Source: Amycolatopsis methanolica 239 (GTDB lineage: Bacteria; Actinomycetota; Actinomycetes; Mycobacteriales; Pseudonocardiaceae). From it: 64,000 nt of DNA. Position 1 is the stretch's first letter, and every line of letters begins with the position of its first letter. The position numbers and the translations under genes were made by a program. This document shows, one piece after another, positions 44,915 through 53,555 of the stretch. The DNA lies in NCBI RefSeq assembly GCF_000739085.1, contig NZ_CP009110.1:5642001-5706000 (forward strand), in the 5' to 3' direction. The notes under the pieces were generated by a model. The model worked only from the letters and a program-made list of their open reading frames with translations, did not search any database and was not told the DNA's origin.

Positions 44915-46312
44915 GTGACGGAGACCGAGGGGCAGGACAACCCGCGCGTGATCGCCGGCCGGTACCGGCTGCAGCGTCACATCGGCGGGGGCGCGATGGG
45001 CGTCGTCTGGGAAGCGAACGATCAGCTACTCGACCGGACCGTTGCGGTGAAACAACTTCTGCTACCGCCACGGCTCACCCCGGAAGAGGCCGAGCAGGCC
45101 CGCAAGCGTTCCTTCCGCGAGGCCCGCCTCGCCGCCCGCCTCCAGCACCCGCACGCCATCACCGTGTTCGACGTGGCCGACGACGACGGCAAGCCCGTGC
45201 TGGTAATGGAGTACCTGCCGTCGCACAGCCTGGCCGAGGTGCTCGCCGAGCGCGGCAGCCTCCCGCCCGGCGAGGTCGCCCGCATCGGCGCGCACGCGGC
45301 GTCCGCACTGGCCGCGGCGCACGCGGCCGGCATCGTGCACCGCGACGTCAAGCCCGGCAACATCCTGCTCGGCGAGGACGGCATCGCGAAGATCACCGAC
45401 TTCGGCATCTCCAAGGCCGCCGACGACGGCACCCTGACCGGTAGCGGCCGCTTCGCGGGCACCCCCGCGTTCCTCTCCCCCGAGGCCGCGCGCGGCGAGA
45501 CGCCCGGCCCGGAGTCCGACGTCTACTCCCTCGGCGCCACCCTCTACGCCGCCGTCGAGGGCCGCATGCCCTACGGCGACACCGACAACCAGATGGCGCT
45601 GCTCTACGCGGCCGCCGCGGGCCACGTCGCCCCACCGGAGCACGCCGGGCCGCTCACCGGCGTGCTCACCCGGATGCTCGACGTCGACCCCAAGGCCCGC
45701 CCCACGATGGCCGAACTGGCCGCTGAGCTGGGCAAACTCGCCATGATGACGGCCACGACCAAGGTCGATCCGGTGCCGCCGCGGAGACCGTCGCGGCGAA
45801 GATTCGTCTACGCCGGCGCCGCGCTGGCCGTGGTCGCCGCCCTGGTCGTGGCGCTCGTCGTCCTGCTGCCCGCCTCGACCGGGGACAACGACGTGCCCGC
45901 CGACCAGGCCTCGGCCGCGCCCTCCCCCACTTCCGCGACGAGCAGCCCGGCGCCGCCGTCGACCAGCGTCACCACCGTGACCAGGACGGCGACCAGCAGC
46001 CCGACCCCCGCCACCACCTCGGCGGTGCAGGCGGTCAGCGAGTACTACGCGATGATGCCGGGCAACACCGACGCCGGCTGGGAGCGGCTCGGCCCCGTGC
46101 TGCAGGCACAGGGCAAGTCCAGCTACGTCGGCTGGTGGTCGACCATCAGCTCGGTGAGCATCGTCAGCGGCCCGCGCCAGGTCGACGCCGGCACCGTCGA
46201 GGTCACGGTCGACTTCGTGAAGGGCGGCTCGCACTTCCGCGAGCGGCACCACCTGGGCATGATCCAGCGCGACGGCAAGTGGCTGATCAACACCGACACC
46301 CTGGTCCGGTAG
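44915..46312 (+). CDS. Membrane-anchored Ser/Thr protein kinase (PknB/Hanks type)
   Basis: This 465-residue kinase is translated from a GTG. The kinase domain at about 15-275 has the Gly loop GGGAMGVV, Lys46 in TVAVKQ, the catalytic loop VHRDVKPGNI with Asp144, DFG at 162-164 and the APE-like LSPE. A single membrane span at about 297-319 follows an Arg-rich stop-transfer segment. The outside part is a Ser/Thr/Pro-rich linker and a small domain of about 90 residues (VSEYYAMMPGNTDAGWERLG, MIQRDGKWLINTDTL) rather than PASTA repeats. The ligand is unknown. Threonine synthase follows after 10 bp in the same direction. Confidence 0.95.
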   Translation: MTETEGQDNPRVIAGRYRLQRHIGGGAMGVVWEANDQLLDRTVAVKQLLLPPRLTPEEAEQARKRSFREARLAARLQHPHAITVFDVADDDGKPVLVMEYLPSHSLAEVLAERGSLPPGEVARIGAHAASALAAAHAAGIVHRDVKPGNILLGEDGIAKITDFGISKAADDGTLTGSGRFAGTPAFLSPEAARGETPGPESDVYSLGATLYAAVEGRMPYGDTDNQMALLYAAAAGHVAPPEHAGPLTGVLTRMLDVDPKARPTMAELAAELGKLAMMTATTKVDPVPPRRPSRRRFVYAGAALAVVAALVVALVVLLPASTGDNDVPADQASAAPSPTSATSSPAPPSTSVTTVTRTATSSPTPATTSAVQAVSEYYAMMPGNTDAGWERLGPVLQAQGKSSYVGWWSTISSVSIVSGPRQVDAGTVEVTVDFVKGGSHFRERHHLGMIQRDGKWLINTDTLVR

Positions 46313-46322
46313 AACGGGAGGC

Positions 46323-47543
46323 GTGGCCTATTCCGCGCTCTCCCACCTGGACTGCCCCCGCTGCCACCTGACCCACGACGCGGACCGCGTGCAGGGCCTC
46401 TGCACCTGCGGCTCGCCGCTGCTCGCCCGCTACGACCTGGCCGCCACGACGGTCACCCGGGACGAGATCGCCGGGCGCGAGCCGACCCTGTGGCGCTACC
46501 ACGAGGTCCTGCCGGTCCGGTCGGCCGCGAACGTGGTCACCCTCGGCGAGGGCATGACGCCGCTGCTGCCGCTGCCCACCTACGGCGAGCAGGTCGGCGT
46601 GCCCGGCCTGCTGATGAAGGACGAGGGCCTGGTCCCGACCGGGTCGTTCAAGGCGCGCGGCGCGGCGGTGGGGGTGTCGAAAGCCGCCGAGCTGGGCGTC
46701 ACCGGCATCGCGATGCCCACCAACGGCAACGCCGGCGCGGCCTGGGCCCTCTACGCCGCGCGCGCCGGCCTGCGCAGCCTGATCGCGATGCCGGTCGGCG
46801 CGCCGGCCATCACCAGGGCGGAGTGCCAGGTCAGCGGCGCCGAGCTGTACCTGGTCGACGGCCTGATCTCGGACGCCGGGAAGCTGATCCGCGATGCCGT
46901 CGCCGAGCGCGGCGGCTACCAGGACGTCTCGACGCTCAAGGAGCCGTACCGCATCGAGGGCAAGAAGACGATGGGGTACGAGATCGCCGAGCAGCTCGGC
47001 TGGCGCGTGCCGGACGTGATCGTGTACCCGACCGGAGGCGGGGTCGGCATCATCGGCATCCACAAGGCGCTGCTGGAGATGCGCGAGCTGGGCTGGATCC
47101 CGGACGGCGAGCTGCCGCGGCTGGTCGCGGTCCAAGCCACCGGGTGCGCGCCGATCGTGGACGCGTTCGAGCGCGGCGCCCGCGAGTCCGAACCGGCCGT
47201 CGGCGCGCACACGATCGCCTTCGGGATCACGGTGCCCAAGGCGCTGGGCGACTTCCTCGTGCTGGACGCCGTCTACTCCACCGGGGGCGCCGCGATCGCC
47301 GTCAGCGACGAGGAACTGCTGGCCGAGCAGGGCAACCTCGCGCGGCTCGAGGGCACGTTCGTCTGCCCCGAGGGCGCCGCGTGCTTCGCCGCGGTCCGCA
47401 AACTCCGCGGATCGGGCTGGCTCTCCGCGGACGACGAGGTCGTCGTCCTCAACACCGGCGCGGGCGTAAAGTACCCGGAGACGGTCGAGGTGTCGGCGCC
47501 GGTGCTGGCCAAGGACGGCGCGATCCCGCGTCAGGGCAGGTAG
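46323..47543 (+). CDS. thrC: Threonine synthase
   Basis: This 406-residue fold-type II PLP enzyme is translated from a GTG. Lys110 in TGSFKARG binds PLP; the phosphate loop is in VIVYPTGGGVGIIGI. An N-terminal Cys set (Cys11, Cys14, Cys27, Cys29 in CPRC and CTC) suggests a small metal ribbon, as in some long threonine synthases. It converts O-phosphohomoserine to threonine. Relatives that act as pyridoxal-dependent lyases of other substrates exist, so the specific call is slightly open. The end overlaps the convergent phosphatase gene by 13 bp. Confidence 0.85.
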   Translation: MAYSALSHLDCPRCHLTHDADRVQGLCTCGSPLLARYDLAATTVTRDEIAGREPTLWRYHEVLPVRSAANVVTLGEGMTPLLPLPTYGEQVGVPGLLMKDEGLVPTGSFKARGAAVGVSKAAELGVTGIAMPTNGNAGAAWALYAARAGLRSLIAMPVGAPAITRAECQVSGAELYLVDGLISDAGKLIRDAVAERGGYQDVSTLKEPYRIEGKKTMGYEIAEQLGWRVPDVIVYPTGGGVGIIGIHKALLEMRELGWIPDGELPRLVAVQATGCAPIVDAFERGARESEPAVGAHTIAFGITVPKALGDFLVLDAVYSTGGAAIAVSDEELLAEQGNLARLEGTFVCPEGAACFAAVRKLRGSGWLSADDEVVVLNTGAGVKYPETVEVSAPVLAKDGAIPRQGR

Positions 47544-48286
47544 TACATCGGGTTCGGCAGCTTGACCGGCCGCTCCGCGTGGCCGCCTTCGAGGTCGCTG
47601 TACTGGTCGCCGAGGTTGAGCACGATCGTCGCGCCGGTGGCTTCGATGTGCGCCCGCGTGCCGGACTTGTACTGCACGGTGTCGCAGGTCAGGCCGCACG
47701 GCAGGTAGTCCGGCGCGGTGGTCTCCGGCTTGAAGAACGCCGCCGCGGGCGCCGGGTAGCCCTCGTTCGCCAGGTTCTTCAGCGACGCCGGGCCCTGGTG
47801 CTCCTTGCGGCCGGTCAGGAAGTAGACGTCCACGCCGTGCTGCGCGGCCCAGTTCGCCAGCTCCAGGGTCGGCTTGATCGCCGGGAAGGCGCCGTCGTTG
47901 ATGGCCTTCTCCTGCTTGGCCGGGTCGAAGCCGAAGTCGCTGTCGGCTTCCCAGCCGTAGGTGACCTCGGAGGTGTCGTCGATGTCGAGCACGATCGCCG
48001 GGTTGCGCACGCCCTGCTGGAGGCGGATCGCGAGGTAGCGCTCGGCTCCCTCGACCTGGCGTCGGACGTCAGCGGCCCACTGGCTGCGGTCGGACTCGTG
48101 GTGCTTGCCGTCCGCGTCCACCTGGTCGCCGTAGTAGGCCTTGACGTCGAGCTTGACCTGGCCGAGGTTGTCCGGCTCGTGGCTGCCGCCCGAGGTGGCG
48201 ACGGCCGTGGCGCCCCCGGCGACGGTGGCGCCGATCGCGGCAGCGGCGGCCAATTTGACCAAACCGGACATTCTCTCACGCAACAC
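47531..48286 (-). CDS. Secreted HAD-type acid phosphatase (subfamily IIIB)
   Basis: The 251-residue protein begins at a GTG with GAGGAGG upstream. Residues 1-32 form a signal peptide (VKLAAAAAIGATVAGGATAV). The HAD nucleophile motif is AIVLDIDDT with Asp101 and Asp103. The second motif is VYFLTGR and the late acidic motif NLGDQYSD. The layout matches class B/survival-protein-like acid phosphatases exported to the cell surface. It lies between thrC (convergent) and a methyltransferase gene. Confidence 0.9.
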   Translation of the reverse strand: MLRERMSGLVKLAAAAAIGATVAGGATAVATSGGSHEPDNLGQVKLDVKAYYGDQVDADGKHHESDRSQWAADVRRQVEGAERYLAIRLQQGVRNPAIVLDIDDTSEVTYGWEADSDFGFDPAKQEKAINDGAFPAIKPTLELANWAAQHGVDVYFLTGRKEHQGPASLKNLANEGYPAPAAAFFKPETTAPDYLPCGLTCDTVQYKSGTRAHIEATGATIVLNLGDQYSDLEGGHAERPVKLPNPMYYLP

Positions 48287-48321
48287 CGGGCCTCCTCGTG
48301 AACGGTCGACGACCCGAGAAC

Positions 48322-49467
48322 CTACCCCGGGATCCGCTCCGCGCGACAGAGGAAGAAGTGGGGTGCGCGGCCGATCCGCGTGAGCACCACGCTGGCCTCC
48401 TGGTCGCCCCCGAGCTTGAGCCGCTTGCGCAGCGCGTCCGGGTCGACGTCCAGGCCGCGGACCAGAATCTCCAGCCTCCCGACGCCGCGGGCCCGCAGCA
48501 GCGAACGCAGCGATTTCTCCTGGTAGTGGCCGTGCTCAAGGACGCGGAAGGCGCGCACGCCGGGCGGTGGCACGTCACCGGTCAGGTAGGCGATCCGCTC
48601 GTCGAGCTGCCACAGCCCGTGCCGGGCCGCGTAGTGCTTGACCAGGCCCGCCCGCACGACCGCGCCGTCCGGGTCCACGATCCACTCTCCCGGCCCGGCC
48701 GCGCCGACGTCCGACGGGTCCCGGTCGGTGATCGTCCACTGTGTACCGTCCGAGCGCAGTACGGTCGCTCGCCGTGAAGCGATGGCCAGGCCGGCGCTCC
48801 ACACGCACGCCTCCCGCACCTGGCCGTCGAGCGACACCAGCTCGATCTCCGCCGCCCACGGCACGGCCGCCGGGTCCATACCGGGGGCGCACTTCACCGC
48901 GAGGTCGCGGCCCGCGTAGACCTCGGCGAGCTGGTCCAGCGGTGGCGCGAAATCGGACGGGCGCCAGGTCCGGCGGCCCGCCGAGTCACGGCGGGCCGGA
49001 TCGGCCACGACCACCGCGCCCCGGCTGACCGGCCGCAGCGCGTCGGCCTGGACCACCGCAACGCCGGGGCAGTTGTGCCGCGCCATCGCCAGCCGCACCG
49101 GGTCCAGGTCGGAGCCGAGGCACCGGCGGGCAACCCGGGCCAGCTCGGCGAGGTCGGCGCCGATCGAACAGGTCACGTCGTGCACGTCGCGACCGGTCAG
49201 CCGCTCCGCGCGGTGCCGCGCCACCGGCGGCACGCTGGCCTGCTGCAGCGCGTCGCCGGTGTAGAGCCAGGACGGGTCGAGCTTGCCCTTGCGCCGCAGC
49301 AGCACGGTCTCCAGCACCGCGGCGAACCGCTCGCCGGCCAGCTTGCGCACCGCCGCGACGTCCGCGATCCGGTCGGTCAACGGCAGCTCGCCGACCTGGG
49401 CCAGCGCACGCGCGCCTTCCTCCGAGCGGAGGAAGGCGACGTCGTCGAGGGTGAACGCGTAGGGCAC
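48322..49467 (-). CDS. Class I methyltransferase with THUMP-like domain
   Basis: This 381-residue protein is translated from a GTG. The N-terminal helical part (FLRSEEGARALAQVGELPLT) precedes a Rossmann SAM-binding core with DVTCSIGADLAELARVARRC, an acidic LGSDLDPVRLAMARHN, and VVADPARRDSAGRR in place of the NPPY motif. The C-terminus forms the THUMP-like domain seen in an actinobacterial family of unknown RNA substrate. Its start abuts the stop of the next methyltransferase gene, so they are co-transcribed. Confidence 0.85.
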   Translation of the reverse strand: MPYAFTLDDVAFLRSEEGARALAQVGELPLTDRIADVAAVRKLAGERFAAVLETVLLRRKGKLDPSWLYTGDALQQASVPPVARHRAERLTGRDVHDVTCSIGADLAELARVARRCLGSDLDPVRLAMARHNCPGVAVVQADALRPVSRGAVVVADPARRDSAGRRTWRPSDFAPPLDQLAEVYAGRDLAVKCAPGMDPAAVPWAAEIELVSLDGQVREACVWSAGLAIASRRATVLRSDGTQWTITDRDPSDVGAAGPGEWIVDPDGAVVRAGLVKHYAARHGLWQLDERIAYLTGDVPPPGVRAFRVLEHGHYQEKSLRSLLRARGVGRLEILVRGLDVDPDALRKRLKLGGDQEASVVLTRIGRAPHFFLCRAERIPG

Positions 49468-50418
49468 TTACGGTTTGATACCGGTGATCATCACGTTGTA
49501 GAACAGCTCGCGCGGCAGCACCTTGGACAGCACCTTCTTGTCCAGCGCGGACAGCCGCAGCCACAGGTGGTAGGCGAACATCCGCCACCGCACCGTGAGC
49601 TTCTCCTGCGGCACCGCCGCCTCGAACGTGCGGATCGGCCAGCCGGCCAGCGCCGCGCTGAACTCCTCGGTGACCGCGCGGACGTCGACCGCGCCCGCGC
49701 CCAGGGCCATGCGCTCCAGCTCGGACGGGTCGAACGTGTGGATGTCGACCACGGCCTCCAGCGCCGCCGCGCGCGAGGACTCGTCCAGCTCCTCCTGCGG
49801 GCGCCGCCAGCCGCTCAGCGCCGGGACCTTGGTGACGTTGGTGGTCAGCCACCAGGTCAGCTGGCCGAGCTTGCGCGCGTAGAAGTTGCCGATCTTCGTC
49901 GGCTCACCGGCGAAGACGAACCGGCCGCCCGGTTTGAGCACCCGCAGCACCTCGCGCAGCGCACCCGGCACGTCCGGGATGTGGTGCAGCACCGCGTGCC
50001 CGACCACCAGGTCGAAGCTGTTGTCCGGGTACGGGATGCGCTCCGCGTCGGCCACCCGGCCGTCCACGTCCAGGCCCAGGTTCTCGGCGTTGCGCAGCGC
50101 GACCTGCACCATGCCCGGCGAGAGGTCGGTGACCGAACCCTTCTTGATCACCCCGCCCTGCATCAGGTTGAGCAGGAAGAATCCGGTGCCGCTGCCCAGC
50201 TCCATCGCGGTCGGGTAGGGCTGGCCCTCCTCGCCCGCCACGGCGTTGAACACGTCGGTGGCGTAGGAGATGCAGCGCTCGTCGTACGAGATCGACCACT
50301 TCTCGTCGTAGGTGCCTGCCTCCCAGTCGTGGTAGAGGATGTTGGCCAGCTTGGGATCCGAATACGCCGCCTTGACCTCTTCCTCGGTCGCGTGGGGGTT
50401 CGGGGCGGGGTCGGTCAC
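49468..50418 (-). CDS. SAM-dependent class I methyltransferase
   Basis: This 316-residue methyltransferase is translated from a GTG located one base after the TGA of the enoyl-CoA hydratase gene. Motif I is AMELGSGTGFFLLNLM. VVGHAVLHHIPDVPGALREV and LKPGGRFVFAGEP are the post-motifs of the UbiE/Methyltransf_11 type. An extra C-terminal part of about 120 residues follows, with an aromatic stretch VRWRMFAYHLWLRLSALDKK. The substrate is unknown. The context (hydratase upstream) hints at lipid metabolism. Confidence 0.88.
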   Translation of the reverse strand: MTDPAPNPHATEEEVKAAYSDPKLANILYHDWEAGTYDEKWSISYDERCISYATDVFNAVAGEEGQPYPTAMELGSGTGFFLLNLMQGGVIKKGSVTDLSPGMVQVALRNAENLGLDVDGRVADAERIPYPDNSFDLVVGHAVLHHIPDVPGALREVLRVLKPGGRFVFAGEPTKIGNFYARKLGQLTWWLTTNVTKVPALSGWRRPQEELDESSRAAALEAVVDIHTFDPSELERMALGAGAVDVRAVTEEFSAALAGWPIRTFEAAVPQEKLTVRWRMFAYHLWLRLSALDKKVLSKVLPRELFYNVMITGIKP

Positions 50419-50419
50419 G

Positions 50420-51199
50420 TCACTTCCCTTCGAAGGTGGCCTTGCCGGGGCCGTTCTCCACGAAGGAGGTCATGCCCGTGGTCTGGTCCTCGGTCGCCCA
50501 CAGCGACGTGAACAGCTGCGTCTCCAGCTTGAGGCCGCTGGCCAGATCCATGTCGAGACCGCCGTCGATCGCGGCCTTGGCCTGCGCGAGCGCGACGGCC
50601 GGGCCGTTCACGAACTGACCCGCCCACTTCTGCGCGGCCGAGTAGACGTCGTCCGGCGCCACAAGCTGGTCGACCAGGCCCAGCGACAGGGCCTCCTCGG
50701 CCTTGACGAACCGGCCGGTGAACACCAGGTCCTTGGCCTTGCTCGGGCCGATCAGGCGCGCGAGCCGCTGCGTGCCGCCCGCGCCGGGGATGATGCCGAG
50801 CAGGATCTCCGGCTGGCCGACCTTCACGTTGTCGCCGGCGATCCGGTAGTCCGCGCCCATCGCCAGTTCGAGCCCGCCGCCCAGCGCGTACCCGGTGATC
50901 GCCGCGACGACCGGCTTCGGGATCGCGGCGACCGCGGCCACTGTGTTCTGCAGCTTCGCGCCGAAGGACCGCATCTCGACGTAGGAGCGGGTGACCATCT
51001 CCTTGACGTCCGCGCCGCCGCAGAAGGTCTTCTCCCCGCCGTAGAGGATCACCGCGCGCACGTCGGACCGCTCGGCCGCCTCCTGCGCGGCCACCGCCAG
51101 CTCGGCCGTGACCTGGCCGTTGATCGCGTTGACCGGGGGCCGCTCCAGCCGGATCGTGCCGATCCCACCGTCCACCTCGAGCCGTACGAACTCGCCCAC
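50420..51199 (-). CDS. Enoyl-CoA hydratase
   Basis: This 259-residue crotonase keeps both catalytic glutamates: Glu111 in ALGGGLELAMGAD and Glu131 in VGQPEILLGIIPGAGGTQRL. The oxyanion segment is FCGGADVKEM. It should hydrate trans-2-enoyl-CoA in beta-oxidation. A perfect 20-bp palindrome 28 bp upstream of the start is a probable repressor site. It is co-transcribed with two methyltransferase genes. Confidence 0.93.
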   Translation of the reverse strand: MGEFVRLEVDGGIGTIRLERPPVNAINGQVTAELAVAAQEAAERSDVRAVILYGGEKTFCGGADVKEMVTRSYVEMRSFGAKLQNTVAAVAAIPKPVVAAITGYALGGGLELAMGADYRIAGDNVKVGQPEILLGIIPGAGGTQRLARLIGPSKAKDLVFTGRFVKAEEALSLGLVDQLVAPDDVYSAAQKWAGQFVNGPAVALAQAKAAIDGGLDMDLASGLKLETQLFTSLWATEDQTTGMTSFVENGPGKATFEGK

Positions 51200-51226
51200 G
51201 CTGGCATCCTCCTTGATCTTGCGGTG

Positions 51227-51246
51227 CTCCTACCGGCCGGTAGGAG
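51227..51246. promoter_or_regulatory. Perfect 20-bp palindrome upstream of enoyl-CoA hydratase
   Basis: CTCCTACCGGCCGGTAGGAG is fully self-complementary. It lies between the ABC ATPase stop (51252) and the hydratase start (51199). Its core ACCGGCCGGT resembles sites of TetR-type regulators of fatty-acid and phenylacetate breakdown. The cognate regulator is not in this neighbourhood. Confidence 0.65.
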
Positions 51247-51251
51247 TGACC

Positions 51252-52055
51252 TTACCGGCGACGCGCGAAGAAGCGGTCACCCGAGCGTTCGAGGACGAGG
51301 TCCTGGTCGAACGTCTTCGACAGGTTCTCGGCGGTGAGCACGTCGTCGACCAGGCCCGCGACCACGGCACGGCCTTCCCGCAGCAGCAGCGCGTGGGTGA
51401 AGCCTGGCGGAATTTCCTCGACGTGGTGTGTGACGAGCACCATGGCCGGGGCGTCCGGGTCCAGCGCCAGCTCGGACAGCCGGGCGACCAGGTCTTCCCG
51501 GCCGCCGAGGTCGAGACCAGCGGCGGGCTCGTCGAGCAGCAGCAGCTCGGGGTCGGTCATCAGGGAGCGGGCGATCAGCGTGCGCTTGCGCTCGCCCTCG
51601 GACAGCGTGCCGTACTCGCGGTCGGCCAGGTGCCGGATGCCCAGTGCGCCCAGCAGCTCCTCGGCGCGGCCGGTGTCCATCGTGTCGTACTGCTCGCGCC
51701 AGCGGCCGATCACCGCGTACCCGGCGCTGACCACGACGTCGACGACCTTCTCGTCCCCCGGCACGCGCGAGGCGATCGCCGCCGAGGTGAAGCCGATGCG
51801 CGGGCGCAGGTCGAAGATGTTGGTGCGGCCGATCTGCTCGCCGAGCAGGTGCAGCGACCCGGTGGTGGGGTGCAGTTCGGCGGCCGCGAGTCGGAGCAGG
51901 GTGGTCTTGCCTGCGCCGTTCGGGCCCAGCACCACCCAGCGCTCGTCCAGCTCGACCGACCAGTCGAGGCCGGCCAGCAGGTCGTTCTTGCCGCGGCGGA
52001 CCCCCACCCCGGCCATCCGCACCACGAGATCGTCAAGGTCGTTCGGCTCGCTCAC
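51252..52055 (-). CDS. ABC transporter ATP-binding protein (ModF/YlmA-like)
   Basis: This 267-residue ATPase has Walker A GPNGAGKTT, signature LSEGERKRTLIARSLM, Walker B ELLLLDEPAAGLDLGGRED and the switch His in LVTHHVEEIPPGFTHALLL. The last stretch and the start of the signature (TLSEGE) are typical of the soluble YlmA/ModF-like branch that has no permease partner nearby. None is encoded here. Its transported substrate, if any, is unknown. Confidence 0.9.
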   Translation of the reverse strand: MSEPNDLDDLVVRMAGVGVRRGKNDLLAGLDWSVELDERWVVLGPNGAGKTTLLRLAAAELHPTTGSLHLLGEQIGRTNIFDLRPRIGFTSAAIASRVPGDEKVVDVVVSAGYAVIGRWREQYDTMDTGRAEELLGALGIRHLADREYGTLSEGERKRTLIARSLMTDPELLLLDEPAAGLDLGGREDLVARLSELALDPDAPAMVLVTHHVEEIPPGFTHALLLREGRAVVAGLVDDVLTAENLSKTFDQDLVLERSGDRFFARRR

Positions 52056-52148
52056 GGGCCCATTGTGGCCGCCGGGCGCCGCCGGAGTCCCGCCGCCCCC
52101 GTACCACTTGGTGGGACGTCACAGCGGGTAGCCGGATCTCGTGGCACG

Positions 52149-52262
52149 ATGCGCTTCGTGAGCACCTCCCGGTACCCGCGGCGCCGCTTCTGGCGCAACC
52201 GTGCCGTCGATCTGGTGCTGGTCGCGTCCTGCGGGTGTAGCCCGACGCGGCACGGTCGCTGA
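52149..52262 (+). CDS. Putative cysteine-responsive leader peptide
   Basis: ATG at 52149 (or GTG at 52158) encodes a basic 37-residue peptide ending RAVDLVLVASCGCSPTRHGR. The R-x-VDL-x-x-VAS-C pattern is that of actinobacterial leader peptides upstream of sulfur genes. Mycobacterial short ORFs with clustered Cys codons act as cysteine-sensing attenuators. Cys28 and Cys30 (codons 52230-52232 and 52236-52238) lie inside the loop of a 9-bp stem formed by 52198-52206 and 52248-52256. The following gene encodes cysteine dioxygenase. Function is inferred from this arrangement. Confidence 0.7.
   Translation: MRFVSTSRYPRRRFWRNRAVDLVLVASCGCSPTRHGR
52198..52256 (+). promoter_or_regulatory. Attenuation-type stem enclosing the Cys codons
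   Basis: ACCGTGCCG (52198-52206) pairs perfectly with CGGCACGGT (52248-52256). The Cys codons of the leader ORF lie between the arms. A ribosome waiting at these codons would cover or free one arm, which is what a cysteine-sensing leader needs. No T-run terminator is seen before the dioxygenase start, so control may be at translation or Rho-dependent. Confidence 0.45.
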
Positions 52263-52315
52263 CCTGCCGCGCCTCGCCTCATCCCGATTTCACGCGACCT
52301 TACTGGGAGACCCCT

Positions 52316-52852
52316 GTGACTTCTGTCCTGCGTTCGTCCGAGATCCACCCGCGCCTGACCGGTACCGCGCTCGAGGAGCTGCTGCACCCCGAGCGGCTGC
52401 TGTGGACGCCCACCCAGCTCGCCGGCCTGACCCGCACCGTCACGCTGGAACTCGGCGCGCGGATCTCGGAGTTCCTGCACTTCGACGCCGACCAGCGGTG
52501 GTGGGCGCGGCTCGCCCTGACCGAGGGGATCGAGCTGTGGGTGCTGACCTGGCTGCCCGGGCAGGGCACCAAGCCGCACGACCACGGCGGCGCGGCCGGG
52601 TCGTTCACGGTGCTGCGCGGCGAGCTGTCCGAGGAGTACCGCTACCCCGGCGGCCCGATCCGGCAGCGCACCCACGTGACGGGCGACGGAATCGGGTTCG
52701 GCGCCGGGCGGGCGCACCAGGTGACCGGCGCGGGCACCGAGGCCGCGGCGAGCATCCACGCCTACTCGCCGCCGCTCGTGCCGACACGCGAATACGCCAG
52801 TCTGGCTGACGTGCCCGCCGAGATCCCGCCGCTGCCGGGCATCCTGCGGTGA
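52316..52852 (+). CDS. Cysteine dioxygenase
   Basis: This 178-residue cupin is translated from a GTG. The iron ligands expected of bacterial cysteine dioxygenases are His88 and His90 in TKPHDHGGAAGSFTVLRGEL and His134 in GRAHQV. It oxidises cysteine to cysteine sulfinate with O2. A Cys-codon leader peptide lies 53 bp upstream, and the rhodanese gene overlaps the stop (TGATG). The operon fits disposal of excess cysteine and handling of sulfane sulfur. Confidence 0.92.
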   Translation: MTSVLRSSEIHPRLTGTALEELLHPERLLWTPTQLAGLTRTVTLELGARISEFLHFDADQRWWARLALTEGIELWVLTWLPGQGTKPHDHGGAAGSFTVLRGELSEEYRYPGGPIRQRTHVTGDGIGFGAGRAHQVTGAGTEAAASIHAYSPPLVPTREYASLADVPAEIPPLPGILR

Positions 52853-53244
52853 TGAACATCGACGAGATGCTGGCCTCCGCCCGCGCCACCCTGAAGCGGG
52901 CCGAGCCCGCCGACGCGTGGCGGCTGCAGGCCGAGGGCGCGCTGATCGTGGACATCCGGCCGATCGGCTACCGCGAGGCCGAGGGCGAGATCCCCGGCGC
53001 GGTGCCGGTCGAGCGGATCCACCTGGAGTGGCGCCTCGACCCGGCGAGCGACCACCGGCTGCCCGGGGTGCGCGCGGACCGGCCGGTGGTCGTGGTGTGC
53101 AACGAGGGCTACGCGTCCAGCCTGGCGGCGGCCGACCTGCGCCGGCTGGGCCTGTCCCTGGCGACGGACCTGGTGGGCGGCTTCCGGGCCTGGCGCGCCG
53201 CCGGGCTGCCGGTCCAGCCGGGGGGCACGCCGGCGGTTCCCTGA
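52852..53244 (+). CDS. Rhodanese-like sulfurtransferase domain protein
   Basis: This 130-residue single rhodanese domain starts at the ATG at 52852, which overlaps the dioxygenase stop; GTG at 52849 is also possible. VDIRPIGYREAEGEIPGAVP is the N-terminal rhodanese motif. Catalytic Cys83 sits in the loop VVVCNEGYASSLAA, a CNEGYA loop similar to those of small sulfurtransferases of persulfide metabolism. Coupling to cysteine dioxygenase suggests a role in cysteine-derived sulfur chemistry. Confidence 0.9.
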   Translation: MNIDEMLASARATLKRAEPADAWRLQAEGALIVDIRPIGYREAEGEIPGAVPVERIHLEWRLDPASDHRLPGVRADRPVVVVCNEGYASSLAAADLRRLGLSLATDLVGGFRAWRAAGLPVQPGGTPAVP

Positions 53245-53359
53245 GGGGAGTTGTTTCTGGGTCGCGGTGGGGTGCGATGCGTGGCTGCGGTGGGCGGGCG
53301 CGTGAGCGACAGGGCTGCCGGTGCGCCCAACCAGAACGCCGGCGGTTCCCTGACGGGAG
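53203..53359. repeat. Direct repeat of the rhodanese gene 3' end
   Basis: The last 40 or so bases of the rhodanese gene, ending in ACGCCGGCGGTTCCCTGA plus GGGAG, recur 109 bp downstream at 53312-53359 with substitutions in the middle. Both copies read to the same PAVP-stop ending. The 53245-53555 gap otherwise contains no gene. Confidence 0.55.
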
Positions 53360-53555
53360 CCGCGGACGCGGGCGGCGCGCCGAAAACAAGCCGCGGAGCG
53401 GCGGTTCACGAAGGCGTGCCGGTCACCTCGACCGGCATGCCCACTCGCCTATCCGCCGGGGCACGCCTGCTCGCCTACCCCGCGAGGAGTCGCTGAAGAC
53501 CAGCGTGTAGCCGGAGCGGGCGGGGGTCGTGACTTCTCCTGGACCGGTGGGGACT

